Shown one piece after another: positions 50,761-58,531 of a stretch of 64,000 nucleotides of DNA; positions within the stretch are counted from its first letter, which is position 1; each line of letters begins with the position of its first letter. This DNA is from Pseudomonas sp. JM0905a. Its GTDB lineage: Bacteria; Pseudomonadota; Gammaproteobacteria; Pseudomonadales; Pseudomonadaceae. The notes below the pieces were generated by a model, which did not search any database, was not told the origin of the DNA, and saw only the letters and a list, made by a program, of their open reading frames with translations. A program made the position numbers and the translations under genes. The stretch spans positions 1 to 64,000 of the forward strand of contig NZ_JACXBU010000003.1 of assembly GCF_014700075.1 (NCBI RefSeq), in the 5' to 3' direction.

Positions 50761-51393
50761 TTACTTCGCGGCGCGCTCCTTCTCGATCAGGTGTTCGGCG
50801 ACCTTGAGGGTCTGCTCCGGGCCGCCCGAGGAGCTGATGTCGAAACGGTACTTGCCATTGACCACCAGGGTCGGAACGCCGGTGATCTGGTAAGCCATGG
50901 CCAGCTTCTTGGCTTTCTCCATCTGGCCCTTCACGGCAAAGGAGTTGTAGGCCTTGAGGAAGGCGTCCTTGTCCACGCCCTGACCAGCGAGGAATTCAGC
51001 CATCTCTTCCGGGGTAGCCAGCTTCTTGCCTTCCTTGTGGATGGCATCGAACACGGCTTTGTGTACCTGATGCTCGACCTTCATGCTTTCGAGGGTGATG
51101 AACAGCTGGCCGTGGACGTTCCACAGGCCGCCGAACATCGCAGGAATGCGCACGAAGTTCACATCTTCCGGCAGCTTCTCGGCCCAGGGGTTGAGGGTCG
51201 GTTCGAACTGATAGCAGTGCGGGCAGCCGTACCAGAACAGCTCCACCACTTCGATCTTGCCGGGTACGGATACCGGAACCGGGCTGCTCAGCTCGACGTA
51301 CTGCTTGCCGGCCTCGATGTCGTCAGCCTGGACGGCGCTCATGCCCAGCAGGCTGGCGCCGGCAAGAACGGCGGAAAGGATCAGGTTACGCAT
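50761..51393 (-). CDS. dsbA: Thiol:disulfide interchange protein DsbA
   Basis: 210 residues. The signal peptide ends at ADD near residue 22 (SLLGMSAVQA). The thioredoxin-fold active site is CPHC at residues 57-60 within FWYGCPHCYQFEP; the cis-Pro loop is ITGVPTLVVNGKYR near residue 165. It introduces disulfides into periplasmic proteins. A GGAG site precedes the ATG. First gene of a probable dsbA / EEP / dgcH operon, and close to cytochrome c4, the arrangement found in other Pseudomonas. Confidence 0.95.
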   Translation of the reverse strand: MRNLILSAVLAGASLLGMSAVQADDIEAGKQYVELSSPVPVSVPGKIEVVELFWYGCPHCYQFEPTLNPWAEKLPEDVNFVRIPAMFGGLWNVHGQLFITLESMKVEHQVHKAVFDAIHKEGKKLATPEEMAEFLAGQGVDKDAFLKAYNSFAVKGQMEKAKKLAMAYQITGVPTLVVNGKYRFDISSSGGPEQTLKVAEHLIEKERAAK

Positions 51394-51487
51394 GCTTCAC
51401 TCCTTGAGGGGTAATGGGGCCGCGAGGGCGATGATTCGACCTGCGGCTACACAGCGGGTTCCGGCCATTGTAGCGGGCCGCAGAACG

Positions 51488-51514
51488 AAAAAGGGTGGCC
51501 GAAGCCACCCTTGT
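51488..51514 (-). terminator. Intrinsic terminator of the cytochrome c4 gene
   Basis: On the minus strand GGGTGGC and GCCACCC form a 7-bp stem (9 bp with flanking A-T pairs) with a TTCG loop followed by TTTTTCG, about 22 bp after the stop codon. Confidence 0.8.
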
Positions 51515-51535
51515 TCAGATTCCAGACAACGGGTC

Positions 51536-52141
51536 TTAGTGCAGACCCTGGATGTAGCTGGAAACCGCTTCGATATCCTTGTTGCTCAGCTTGGCCGCGA
51601 TGCTGCGCATGACCATGGTGTCACCATCGTTGGTACGGTTGCCTTCGCGGAAGTCAGTCAGCTGCTTGGCCACGTACTGGGCATGCTGGCCGCCCAGGTG
51701 CGGGAAGCCGGCAGTCGGGTTGCCGGAGCCGTCCGGAGCGTGGCAGCCGGTGCAGGCAGGCATGCCCTGGTCCAGCTTGCCGCCGCGGAAGAGGGCTTCG
51801 CCACGGGCGACCACTTTCGGGTCGGCTGCACCGACGCTGCCCTTCTGGCTGGAGAAGTAGGCGGCGATGTCGGCCATGTCCTGGTCGCTGACGTTGGTCA
51901 GCAGGCCGGTCATTTCCAGCACGGTACGGTTACCGGCCTTGATGTCCTTCATCTGCTTGAGCAGGTAGCGTTCGCCCTGGCCAGCCAGTTTCGGGAAGTT
52001 CGGGGCGGCACTGTTGCCATCCGGACCGTGGCAAGCGCCACAGACAGCGGCCTTGGCCTGGCCAGCCTTGGCGTCGCCAGCGGCGTGGGCCATGCCGGTG
52101 ATGCCCAGGGTCAACAGCAGACTCACGATTACTTTGTTCAT
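51536..52141 (-). CDS. cc4: Cytochrome c4, diheme
   Basis: 201 residues with a signal peptide (ending GMAHAA). It has two similar cytochrome c domains, each with one heme site: CGACH near residue 34 and CTGCH near 130. The axial Met residues lie in LEMTGLLTNVSDQDMADIAAYF and VMRSIAAKLSNKDIEAV. Cytochrome c4 carries electrons from the bc1 complex to cbb3 oxidases in the periplasm. It follows the c5-like cytochrome gene by 51 bp and ends at an intrinsic terminator. Confidence 0.93.
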   Translation of the reverse strand: MNKVIVSLLLTLGITGMAHAAGDAKAGQAKAAVCGACHGPDGNSAAPNFPKLAGQGERYLLKQMKDIKAGNRTVLEMTGLLTNVSDQDMADIAAYFSSQKGSVGAADPKVVARGEALFRGGKLDQGMPACTGCHAPDGSGNPTAGFPHLGGQHAQYVAKQLTDFREGNRTNDGDTMVMRSIAAKLSNKDIEAVSSYIQGLH

Positions 52142-52192
52142 CAGCTAATCCAACTACGGCTAAAGGGTAAAGGTGTTATGTGCCGGGCTACT

Positions 52193-52483
52193 TTATTGGC
52201 TCATCCACTGGATGACGGCCTTGTAGTCCTCGGCACTGCAATCCATGCACAGGCCTTTCGGCGGCATGGCGTTCAAACCATTGGTGACGCTCTGCACCAG
52301 AGTGTCCATGCCCTTGGCCAGTCGCGGTTCCCAGGCAGCCTTGTCGCCCTTTTTCGGCGCCATCGGCAGCTGACCAGAGTGACAGGCACCACAGGCCCTG
52401 TTGAAAACCGCTTCCGGATCCTGAGCCGCCTGAGCGGCGAAGGACAGCGCCGCAAGGCTAGCGACGAGCAGTACTTTCTTCAT
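52193..52483 (-). CDS. Small c-type cytochrome, c5-like
   Basis: 96 residues: signal peptide MKKVLLVASLAALSFAAQA, then one heme site FNRACGACHSGQLPMAPKKGD. Toward the end come NAMPPKGLCMDCS with the axial Met, two extra Cys that probably form a disulfide, and DYKAVIQWM. That is the c5 fold. The ATG at 52483 is chosen because the signal peptide begins there; the frame runs 30 codons farther upstream. It probably hands electrons to terminal oxidases with cytochrome c4 encoded next. Confidence 0.88.
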   Translation of the reverse strand: MKKVLLVASLAALSFAAQAAQDPEAVFNRACGACHSGQLPMAPKKGDKAAWEPRLAKGMDTLVQSVTNGLNAMPPKGLCMDCSAEDYKAVIQWMSQ

Positions 52484-52658
52484 GATCAACCTCATCGGGA
52501 GGGCATTGCCGCGCATTCTTTCGTGCGTCGGTCGTTGCCGTGGACACCAGACCCTGGGGGATAAAGCGCACACTAAATCTGCGGCATTATATACTGGCGA
52601 GGCATAAACGGAAACGAAACCGCCCTATGCGACACCGCGTCGCACCCCTGGATTCCCC

Positions 52659-53300
52659 ATGTCATCGAAGAACCCGATTCTCGGCCTGTGCCAACAGGCC
52701 CGCTTCCTCATCAGTGCCGCCAAGGTCGACCAGTGCCCGCCGGACAGCGGCCTGGAAGTGGCCTTTGCCGGACGTTCCAACGCCGGCAAGTCGAGCGCGC
52801 TGAACACCCTGACCCACGCCAGCCTGGCGCGCACCTCGAAAACCCCGGGGCGCACCCAGTTGCTGAACTTCTTCTCCCTGGACGAAGAACGTCGCCTGGT
52901 AGACCTGCCCGGTTACGGCTACGCCAAGGTGCCGATTCCCCTCAAGCAACACTGGCAGCACCACCTGGAGGCCTACCTCAGCAGCCGCGAAAGCCTCGCC
53001 GGCCTGATCCTGCTGATGGATATCCGCCACCCGCTCACCGACTTCGACCGCCTGATGCTGGACTGGTCCACTGCCGGCAACATGCCCATGCACATCCTGC
53101 TGACCAAGGCCGACAAGCTGGCCTTCGGCGCGGCGAAGAACGCCCTGCTCAAGGTGCGTCAGGAAATCCGCAAGGGCTGGGGCGAGGGCGTGAGCATCCA
53201 GCTGTTCTCTGCGCCCAAGCGCCAGGGCATCGAGGAAGCCCACGCCGTGCTGTCGCACTGGCTGCAGCTGGATCTGGAAGAAGGCGAGGCCGAAGCCTGA
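52659..53300 (+). CDS. engB: Ribosome-biogenesis GTP-binding protein EngB/YsxC
   Basis: 213 residues with the full EngB GTPase set: G1 [13 protein letters not shown]3 [12 protein letters not shown]4 TKADKL and a G5-like FSAPKRQGI. It is needed for large-subunit assembly. The start at ATG 52659 ([20 protein letters not shown]) fits the family. Divergent from the cytochrome genes and followed by the small RNA ErsA and polA, the same order as in P. aeruginosa and like yihA-spf-polA in E. coli. Confidence 0.94.
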   Translation: MSSKNPILGLCQQARFLISAAKVDQCPPDSGLEVAFAGRSNAGKSSALNTLTHASLARTSKTPGRTQLLNFFSLDEERRLVDLPGYGYAKVPIPLKQHWQHHLEAYLSSRESLAGLILLMDIRHPLTDFDRLMLDWSTAGNMPMHILLTKADKLAFGAAKNALLKVRQEIRKGWGEGVSIQLFSAPKRQGIEEAHAVLSHWLQLDLEEGEAEA

Positions 53301-53309
53301 ATTCCGGGC

Positions 53310-53440
53310 AAAAAAAACCCCGGACTTCGTATGGGGAGGGGGAAGTTCGGGGTCTAAGTCTGAACCGCTAGGGCGGGGTTCAGATATCTGCCAACACTAA
53401 ACACAGCAAAAGGAGCATCGAAAGGCTTCACCAGCCATTC
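53310..53440 (-). ncRNA. ersA: Small RNA ErsA
   Basis: About 131 bases on the minus strand between polA and engB, the position and length of ErsA in P. aeruginosa (Spot 42 occupies this site in E. coli). The 3' end is a terminator: ACCCCGAACTTC pairs with GAAGTCCGGGGT (53317-53353) around a C/U-rich loop (CCCCCTCCCC) and ends in eight T. Upstream is GAACTT (53468-53473) and, 17 bp on, TCACA (53446-53450), close to the AlgU/sigma-22 consensus GAACTT / TCTGA. ErsA pairs with algC, oprD and amrZ mRNAs in P. aeruginosa. The exact 5' end is inferred. Confidence 0.8.
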
Positions 53441-53577
53441 ATGTGTGTGACTCCCCCGCTTCGCAGAAAGTTCAGACCCTTCCTAAAAACAGTTTGCTAT
53501 CAAAAAAATCTGTTTATTCGATCAGGAACTAAGCATCTGTTTCATCCATGAAACAGGTACCCGCCCCTAAGGCGCAC

Positions 53578-56325
53578 TCAGTGCGCCTCATCCCAGTTGT
53601 CACCCACGCCCACTTCCACCACCAGCGGCACATCCAGCTCGGCGGCACCGCTCATGAGCGGACGAATCTGCTCGGATACCTGATCCACCAGATCCTCCCG
53701 CACTTCCAGCACCAGTTCGTCGTGCACCTGGAGGATGACGCGGACGTCCAGGCCGCTTTCCTGCAGCCAGTTATCCACAGCCACCATGGCGCGCTTCATG
53801 ATGTCGGCTGCGGTGCCCTGCATCGGCGCGTTGATCGCGGTGCGCTCGGCGCCCTTGCGCATGGCCTGGTTCTTCGAGTGGATTTCCGGCAGGTACAGGC
53901 GGCGACCGAACAGGGTTTCGACGAAGCCCTGCTGCGCAGCCTGCTCGCGGGTGCGCTCCATATAAGCCAGAACGCCCGGATAACGGGCGAAATAGCGGTC
54001 GATGTAGGCCTGGGCTTCCTTGCGCTCGACGCCGATCTGCTTGGCCAGGCCGAAGGCGCTCATGCCGTAGATCAGGCCGAAGTTGATCGCCTTGGCGCTG
54101 CGGCGCTGGTTCGAGGTGACCTCGTCCAGCGGCACGCCGAACACCTCGGAAGCGGTGGCACGGTGCACATCGCGGTCATGGCGGAAGGCATCCAGCAGAC
54201 CTTCATCCTTGGCCAGGTGCGCCATGATGCGCAGCTCGATCTGCGAGTAGTCCGCCGCCAGCAGCTTGTAGCCCTTGGGCGCGACGAAGGCCTGGCGGAT
54301 GCGCCGGCCCTCGGCGGTGCGAATCGGGATGTTCTGCAGGTTCGGGTCGGTGGACGACAGGCGCCCGGTAGCCGCTACCGCCTGGTGGTAGGAGGTGTGG
54401 ATGCGCCCGGTGCGCGGGTTGATCTGCTCCGGCAGCTTGTCGGTGTAGGTGCTCTTGAGCTTGCTCAGGGAGCGGTACTGCATGATCACCTTGGGCAGCT
54501 CGTAATCCTGTTCGGCGAGGTCGGCGAGCACATTCTCGGCCGTGGAAGGCTGGCCGGTCGCGGTCTTGGCCAGCACCGGCAGGCCGAGCTTTTCATAGAG
54601 GATGGCGCCGAGCTGCTTGGGCGAGCCGAGGTTGAACTCCTGGCCGGCCAGGTCATAGGCCTGGCGCTCCAGCGCCACCATCTTCTCGCCCAGTTCCAGG
54701 CTCTGCTGGCCCAGCAACTTGCCGTCGACGTAGGCGCCATTGCGCTCGATGCGCGCCAGCACCGGCACCAGCGGCATCTCGATTTCGCGCAGGACCTTGG
54801 CCAGGGAGGGAATGGCTTCCAGCTTCTGCCACAGGGTCTGGTGCAGGCGCAGGGTGACGTCCGCATCTTCGGCGGCGTAGGGGCCGGCCTGCTCGATGGC
54901 GATCTGGTCGAAGGTCAGCTGCTTGGCGCCCTTGCCGGCGATGTCCTCGAAACGGATGGTGCTGTGCCCCAGGTATTTGAGGGACAGGCTGTCCATGTCG
55001 TGGCGGGTGGCCGTGGCGTCCAGCACGTAGGACTCGAGCATGGTGTCGAAGGTGATGCCCTGTACGGCGATGGGCGTCGTGGCGTTGGCCAGGACGTTCA
55101 TGTCGTACTTGGCATGCTGACCGACCTTGGCCTTGTCCGGGTCTTCCAGCAGCGGCTTTAGGGCCTTGAGCACAGCGTCGCGATCGAGCTGCGCCGGTAC
55201 GCCCATATAGCTATGGGCCAGGGGCACGTAAGCGGCTTCACCGGCTTCCACGGCGAAGGACACGCCCACCACCTGCGCCTGCTGGGCATCGATGCTGGTG
55301 GTTTCGGTGTCGAAGGCGAACAGTGGGGCGGCTTCCAGCTTCTTCAGCCAGGCGTCGAATTGCGCCTGCTCCAGGACCACTTCATAGCGCGCCTCGGCCT
55401 CGGCAGGCGCGGCGTCGACGAGTTCCAGTTGCTCGCCGTCGGACTTGGCCTGGCGCTGCAGGTCGTCCAGCCAGGTCTTGAATTCCAGGGTGCGATACAG
55501 CTCAGCCAGGGCCTCGCGGTCGGGTTCACCGGGGTGCAGGGCGTCGATCTCGACGTTCAGCTCAACGTCGCACTTGATGGTCGCCAGCTTGTAGGACAGG
55601 TAGGCCATGTCCTTGTGCTCTTCGAGCTTGGCCGGCAGGCCCTTGGCGCCGCGGATCGGCAGGGCGGGCACTTTGTCCAGGCTGGCGTAGAGGACGTCCA
55701 GGCCGCCGCCCACGCCGGTGAGCAGGCCGAGGGCGGTCTTCTCGCCGACGCCGGGCACGCCGGGGATGTTGTCCACCTTGTCCCCCATCAGCGCCAGGTA
55801 GTCGATGATGAGCTCAGGACCGACACCGAATTTCTCCTTCACGCCATCCACATCCAGCGTGCTACCGGTCATGGTGTTGACCAGCGTAATGTGCCCGTCG
55901 ACCAGTTGCGCCATGTCCTTGTCGCCGGTAGAGATCACCACCGGACGCCCGCCCGCCGCACTCTGCCGGGCCAGGGTGCCGATCACGTCGTCGGCCTCCA
56001 CACCCTCCACGCAGAGCAGCGGCAACCCCAGTGCGCGCACGCTGGCATGCAACGGTTCCACCTGCACGCGCAGCTCATCCGGCATCGAAGGGCGATTGGC
56101 CTTGTACTCGGCGAACATTTCATCGCGGAAGGTGCCGCCCTTGGCGTCGAACACCACCGCGAAGGGGCTGTCCGGGAACTGCCGGCGCAGGCTCTTGAGC
56201 ATGCTCAGCACGCCTTTGACCGCGCCCGTGGGCAGGCCGGCCGAGGTGGTCAGCGGCGGCAGGGCATGGAAGGCGCGGTACAGGTAGGAGGATCCGTCCA
56301 CCAGGACGAGGGGGGCTTGGCTCAT
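53578..56325 (-). CDS. polA: DNA polymerase I
   Basis: 915 residues from ATG 56325; an alternative TTG four codons earlier is also in frame. All three domains are intact: 5'-nuclease ([20 protein letters not shown] and [18 protein letters not shown]), the 3'-5' exonuclease with catalytic acids ([14 protein letters not shown]), and polymerase ([20 protein letters not shown], the [16 protein letters not shown] finger helix and VHDELVLEV). It fills gaps in repair and removes RNA primers. Located between ErsA and a divergent DUF2782 gene. Confidence 0.96.
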   Translation of the reverse strand: MSQAPLVLVDGSSYLYRAFHALPPLTTSAGLPTGAVKGVLSMLKSLRRQFPDSPFAVVFDAKGGTFRDEMFAEYKANRPSMPDELRVQVEPLHASVRALGLPLLCVEGVEADDVIGTLARQSAAGGRPVVISTGDKDMAQLVDGHITLVNTMTGSTLDVDGVKEKFGVGPELIIDYLALMGDKVDNIPGVPGVGEKTALGLLTGVGGGLDVLYASLDKVPALPIRGAKGLPAKLEEHKDMAYLSYKLATIKCDVELNVEIDALHPGEPDREALAELYRTLEFKTWLDDLQRQAKSDGEQLELVDAAPAEAEARYEVVLEQAQFDAWLKKLEAAPLFAFDTETTSIDAQQAQVVGVSFAVEAGEAAYVPLAHSYMGVPAQLDRDAVLKALKPLLEDPDKAKVGQHAKYDMNVLANATTPIAVQGITFDTMLESYVLDATATRHDMDSLSLKYLGHSTIRFEDIAGKGAKQLTFDQIAIEQAGPYAAEDADVTLRLHQTLWQKLEAIPSLAKVLREIEMPLVPVLARIERNGAYVDGKLLGQQSLELGEKMVALERQAYDLAGQEFNLGSPKQLGAILYEKLGLPVLAKTATGQPSTAENVLADLAEQDYELPKVIMQYRSLSKLKSTYTDKLPEQINPRTGRIHTSYHQAVAATGRLSSTDPNLQNIPIRTAEGRRIRQAFVAPKGYKLLAADYSQIELRIMAHLAKDEGLLDAFRHDRDVHRATASEVFGVPLDEVTSNQRRSAKAINFGLIYGMSAFGLAKQIGVERKEAQAYIDRYFARYPGVLAYMERTREQAAQQGFVETLFGRRLYLPEIHSKNQAMRKGAERTAINAPMQGTAADIMKRAMVAVDNWLQESGLDVRVILQVHDELVLEVREDLVDQVSEQIRPLMSGAAELDVPLVVEVGVGDNWDEAH

Positions 56326-56399
56326 GCGTGAATTCAACCTTTATTCACCGGACCCGAAGTAGAATGGACCGATCATTGACGAGAAGGGACAAGGTTACC

Positions 56400-56681
56400 A
56401 TGCGCGCACTGAACCGCCTTTTGCTGGCCAGCCTGCTGGCTCTCGCACCAGTCGCCACCTTCGCCGCAGACGAGCCGTCCGCCGAGCCGGACGTGACCAT
56501 CCGCCAGGAAGGCGACAAAACCATCCAGGAATACCGCGTCAACGGCATCCTCTACGCCATCAAGGTGACCCCCAAGGGTGGCAAGCCGTACTTCCTGGTC
56601 CGCGCCGACGGCGAAAACAATTTCGTCCGCTCGGACTATCCCGACATGCTCATCCCAGCCTGGGAAATCTTCAGCTGGTAG
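56400..56681 (+). CDS. DUF2782 secreted protein
   Basis: 93 residues: signal peptide to about residue 23 (LALAPVATFA), then the short DUF2782 domain with DVTIRQEGDKTIQEYRVNGILYAIKVTPKGGKPYFLVRADG and the end DMLIPAWEIFSW. Function unknown; found next to polA and thrB across Pseudomonas. The start ATG 56400 has AAGG upstream and gives a clean signal peptide, whereas an earlier in-frame ATG would add a basic stretch. Divergent from polA with about 74 bp between. Confidence 0.85.
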   Translation: MRALNRLLLASLLALAPVATFAADEPSAEPDVTIRQEGDKTIQEYRVNGILYAIKVTPKGGKPYFLVRADGENNFVRSDYPDMLIPAWEIFSW

Positions 56682-56712
56682 TGCACACGCAACCCCGTAA
56701 CAAGGTAGTCCA

Positions 56713-57663
56713 ATGTCTGTATTCACTCCGCTCGAACGTCCGGAACTGGAAGCTTTCCTCGCCCCCTACGGGCTGGGCCGGCTGAAGGACTTCCAGGGCA
56801 TCGCCGAAGGCTCCGAGAACAGCAACTTCTTCGTCAGCCTGGAAGGGGGTGAATACGTACTGACCCTGGTGGAGCGCGGCCCGGTCCACGACCTGCCGTT
56901 CTTCATCGAACTGCTGGATGTGCTCCACGACGCGGACCTGCCGGTCCCTTTTGCACTGCGCACCGGAAGCGGCGACGCCCTGCGCGAACTCGCCGGCAAG
57001 CCAGCGCTGCTGCAACCGCGCCTGCCGGGCAAGCACGTGCACCAGCCCAACGCCCACCACTGCACCGAAGTCGGCGCCCTGCTGGCGCGCCTGCACCTGG
57101 CCACCCGCGAGCGGGTACTGGAGCGCAAGAGCGATCGCGGCCTGGACTGGATGCTCGATGAAGGTCCGGCGCTGGCCCTGCAACTGGACGAGACGGCCCT
57201 GCCGCTGCTGCGTGACGCACTGAAGGAAATCGGCGAGGTGAAGGCGCGTTTCCTCGCCCTGCCGCGCGCCAACCTGCACGCCGACCTGTTCAAGGACAAC
57301 GCCCTGTTCGACGGCACCCACCTGTCCGGCGTGATCGACTTCTACAACGCCTGTTCCGGGCCGATGCTCTATGACCTGGCCATCTGCCTGAACGACTGGT
57401 GTTCGGACGCCGACGGCCGCCTCGACGGCCAGCTTGCCCGCGCCCTGCTCGGTGCCTACGCCGCGCTGCGCCCCTTCACCGCCGCCGAAGCCGAACTCTG
57501 GCCGACCGCCCTGCGCATCGCCTGCGTGCGCTTCTGGCTGTCACGCCTGATCGCCGCCAATGCCTTTGCCGGGCAGGACGTGCTGATCCACGATCCGAGT
57601 GTGTTCCAGCGGCGCCTGGCGCAGCGGCAGAAGGTCGAGCTGCCGTTGCCGTTTGCGCTCTGA
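56713..57663 (+). CDS. thrB: Homoserine kinase (APH-type ThrB)
   Basis: 316 residues of the aminoglycoside-phosphotransferase fold: GIAEGSENSNFFVSLEGGEYVLTLVE (ATP-binding strand and Lys region), LPRANLHADLFKDNALFDG with the catalytic Asp and Asn, and GVIDFYNACSGPMLYDLAI carrying the metal-binding Asp. This is the Pseudomonas/Xanthomonas form of ThrB, unrelated to the GHMP kinase of E. coli. It makes O-phosphohomoserine for threonine. It follows the DUF2782 gene by 31 bp, so both may share an mRNA. A palindromic repeat ends the unit. Confidence 0.93.
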   Translation: MSVFTPLERPELEAFLAPYGLGRLKDFQGIAEGSENSNFFVSLEGGEYVLTLVERGPVHDLPFFIELLDVLHDADLPVPFALRTGSGDALRELAGKPALLQPRLPGKHVHQPNAHHCTEVGALLARLHLATRERVLERKSDRGLDWMLDEGPALALQLDETALPLLRDALKEIGEVKARFLALPRANLHADLFKDNALFDGTHLSGVIDFYNACSGPMLYDLAICLNDWCSDADGRLDGQLARALLGAYAALRPFTAAEAELWPTALRIACVRFWLSRLIAANAFAGQDVLIHDPSVFQRRLAQRQKVELPLPFAL

Positions 57664-57688
57664 GAAGGACGCGAGTTCTTCGCTTTTC

Positions 57689-57787
57689 CTGTGGGGGCGA
57701 ATTCATTCTCGAAGGACAGCGCAGCTGTCCCGACAGCCGTCAGGGCAGACCTTCGGCCTGCTTGGCGAATGAATTCGCCCCCACAAG
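57689..57787. repeat. GAATTCATTCGCC palindromic intergenic repeat, copy 4
   Basis: 99 bp beginning CTGTGGGGGCGAATTCATTC and ending in GGCGAATGAATTCGCCCCCA, enclosing GGACAGCGCAGCTGTCC and GGCAGACCTTCGGCCTGC hairpins. The inner right hairpin is identical to copy 1. It lies between the convergent thrB and nrdJb genes. Confidence 0.88.
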
Positions 57788-57828
57788 GTTCGCTCCAGCC
57801 CGACGATATGTGTGCGTTCTGAACGAAT

Positions 57829-58515
57829 TCACCCGCACTTGGAATGGCCGCAGTTGAGGCAGGTCGCGCAGCCATCCATCTGCACCACCGCCTGAGTATT
57901 GCACTTGCCGCAGAGCTGGGCGCCGGGCGGGAAGCCCTCGCCGGGTTCGGCGGTGGTGATGCCTTGGCTGGCCTCATAGGCGGCACGCTTCTCCGCCAGG
58001 TAGAGCCGCTGCTCCTCGTCCAGCTTCTGGCCTTCCATAAGGCCGATCGCGATCAGGTGGCGCTCCAGCACGGCGCCGATCTCCGCCACCAGTGACGGCA
58101 TGTAGACCCCCCCTCGCTTGAGGTAACCGCCTCGTGGATCGAACACCGCCTTCAGCTCTTCCACCAGAAAGGTGCAGTCGCCGCCCTTGCGGAACACCGC
58201 CGACATGATGCGGGTGAGGGCAACGATCCACTGGAAGTGCTCCATGCCCTTGGAGTTGATGAAGATTTCGAAGGGCCGGCGCTGCTCGAAGGCGGTATCG
58301 GGGTTGAGCACGATGTCGTTGATGGTCACGTAGAGCGCGTGCTCGAACAGCGGCGACTTGATCTTGTAGGTCGCCCCCACCAGGGTTTCCGGACGCTGCA
58401 GGGTTTCGTCCATCTGCACCACGGCAGCCGCTTCTTCGGCGGCCTTGCGGGCCTTTTCCTGTTCCAGGTCCACCAGGCTGAAGCCCCTGATCTTCTTCTC
58501 GATCTTGATGGTCAT
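57829..58515 (-). CDS. nrdJb: Class II ribonucleotide reductase, small C-terminal part NrdJb
   Basis: 228 residues. It supplies the C-terminal region of a split adenosylcobalamin-dependent reductase: a TSCPD-type domain (SPLFEHALYVTINDIVLNPDTAFEQRRPFEIFINSKG, then VAVFRK-like GGDCTFLVEEL) and a terminal Cys cluster (LCGKCNTQAVVQMDGCATCLNC) that probably carries reducing equivalents or zinc. It starts 16 bp after nrdJa on the same strand. In P. aeruginosa nrdJa and nrdJb together support oxygen-independent dNTP synthesis. Confidence 0.93.
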   Translation of the reverse strand: MTIKIEKKIRGFSLVDLEQEKARKAAEEAAAVVQMDETLQRPETLVGATYKIKSPLFEHALYVTINDIVLNPDTAFEQRRPFEIFINSKGMEHFQWIVALTRIMSAVFRKGGDCTFLVEELKAVFDPRGGYLKRGGVYMPSLVAEIGAVLERHLIAIGLMEGQKLDEEQRLYLAEKRAAYEASQGITTAEPGEGFPPGAQLCGKCNTQAVVQMDGCATCLNCGHSKCG

Positions 58516-58531
58516 GACCGCCTCCGATCGT

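Noticed and set aside
53537-53556. CTGTTTCAT-cc-ATGAAACAG as the polA terminator
   Set aside because: The inverted repeat is perfect, but no T-run follows on the minus strand; it may be only a transcript-end hairpin.
13746-57787. CRISPR array from repeated sequences
   Set aside because: The repeats are single palindromic elements scattered over 44 kb, without regular spacers or cas genes.
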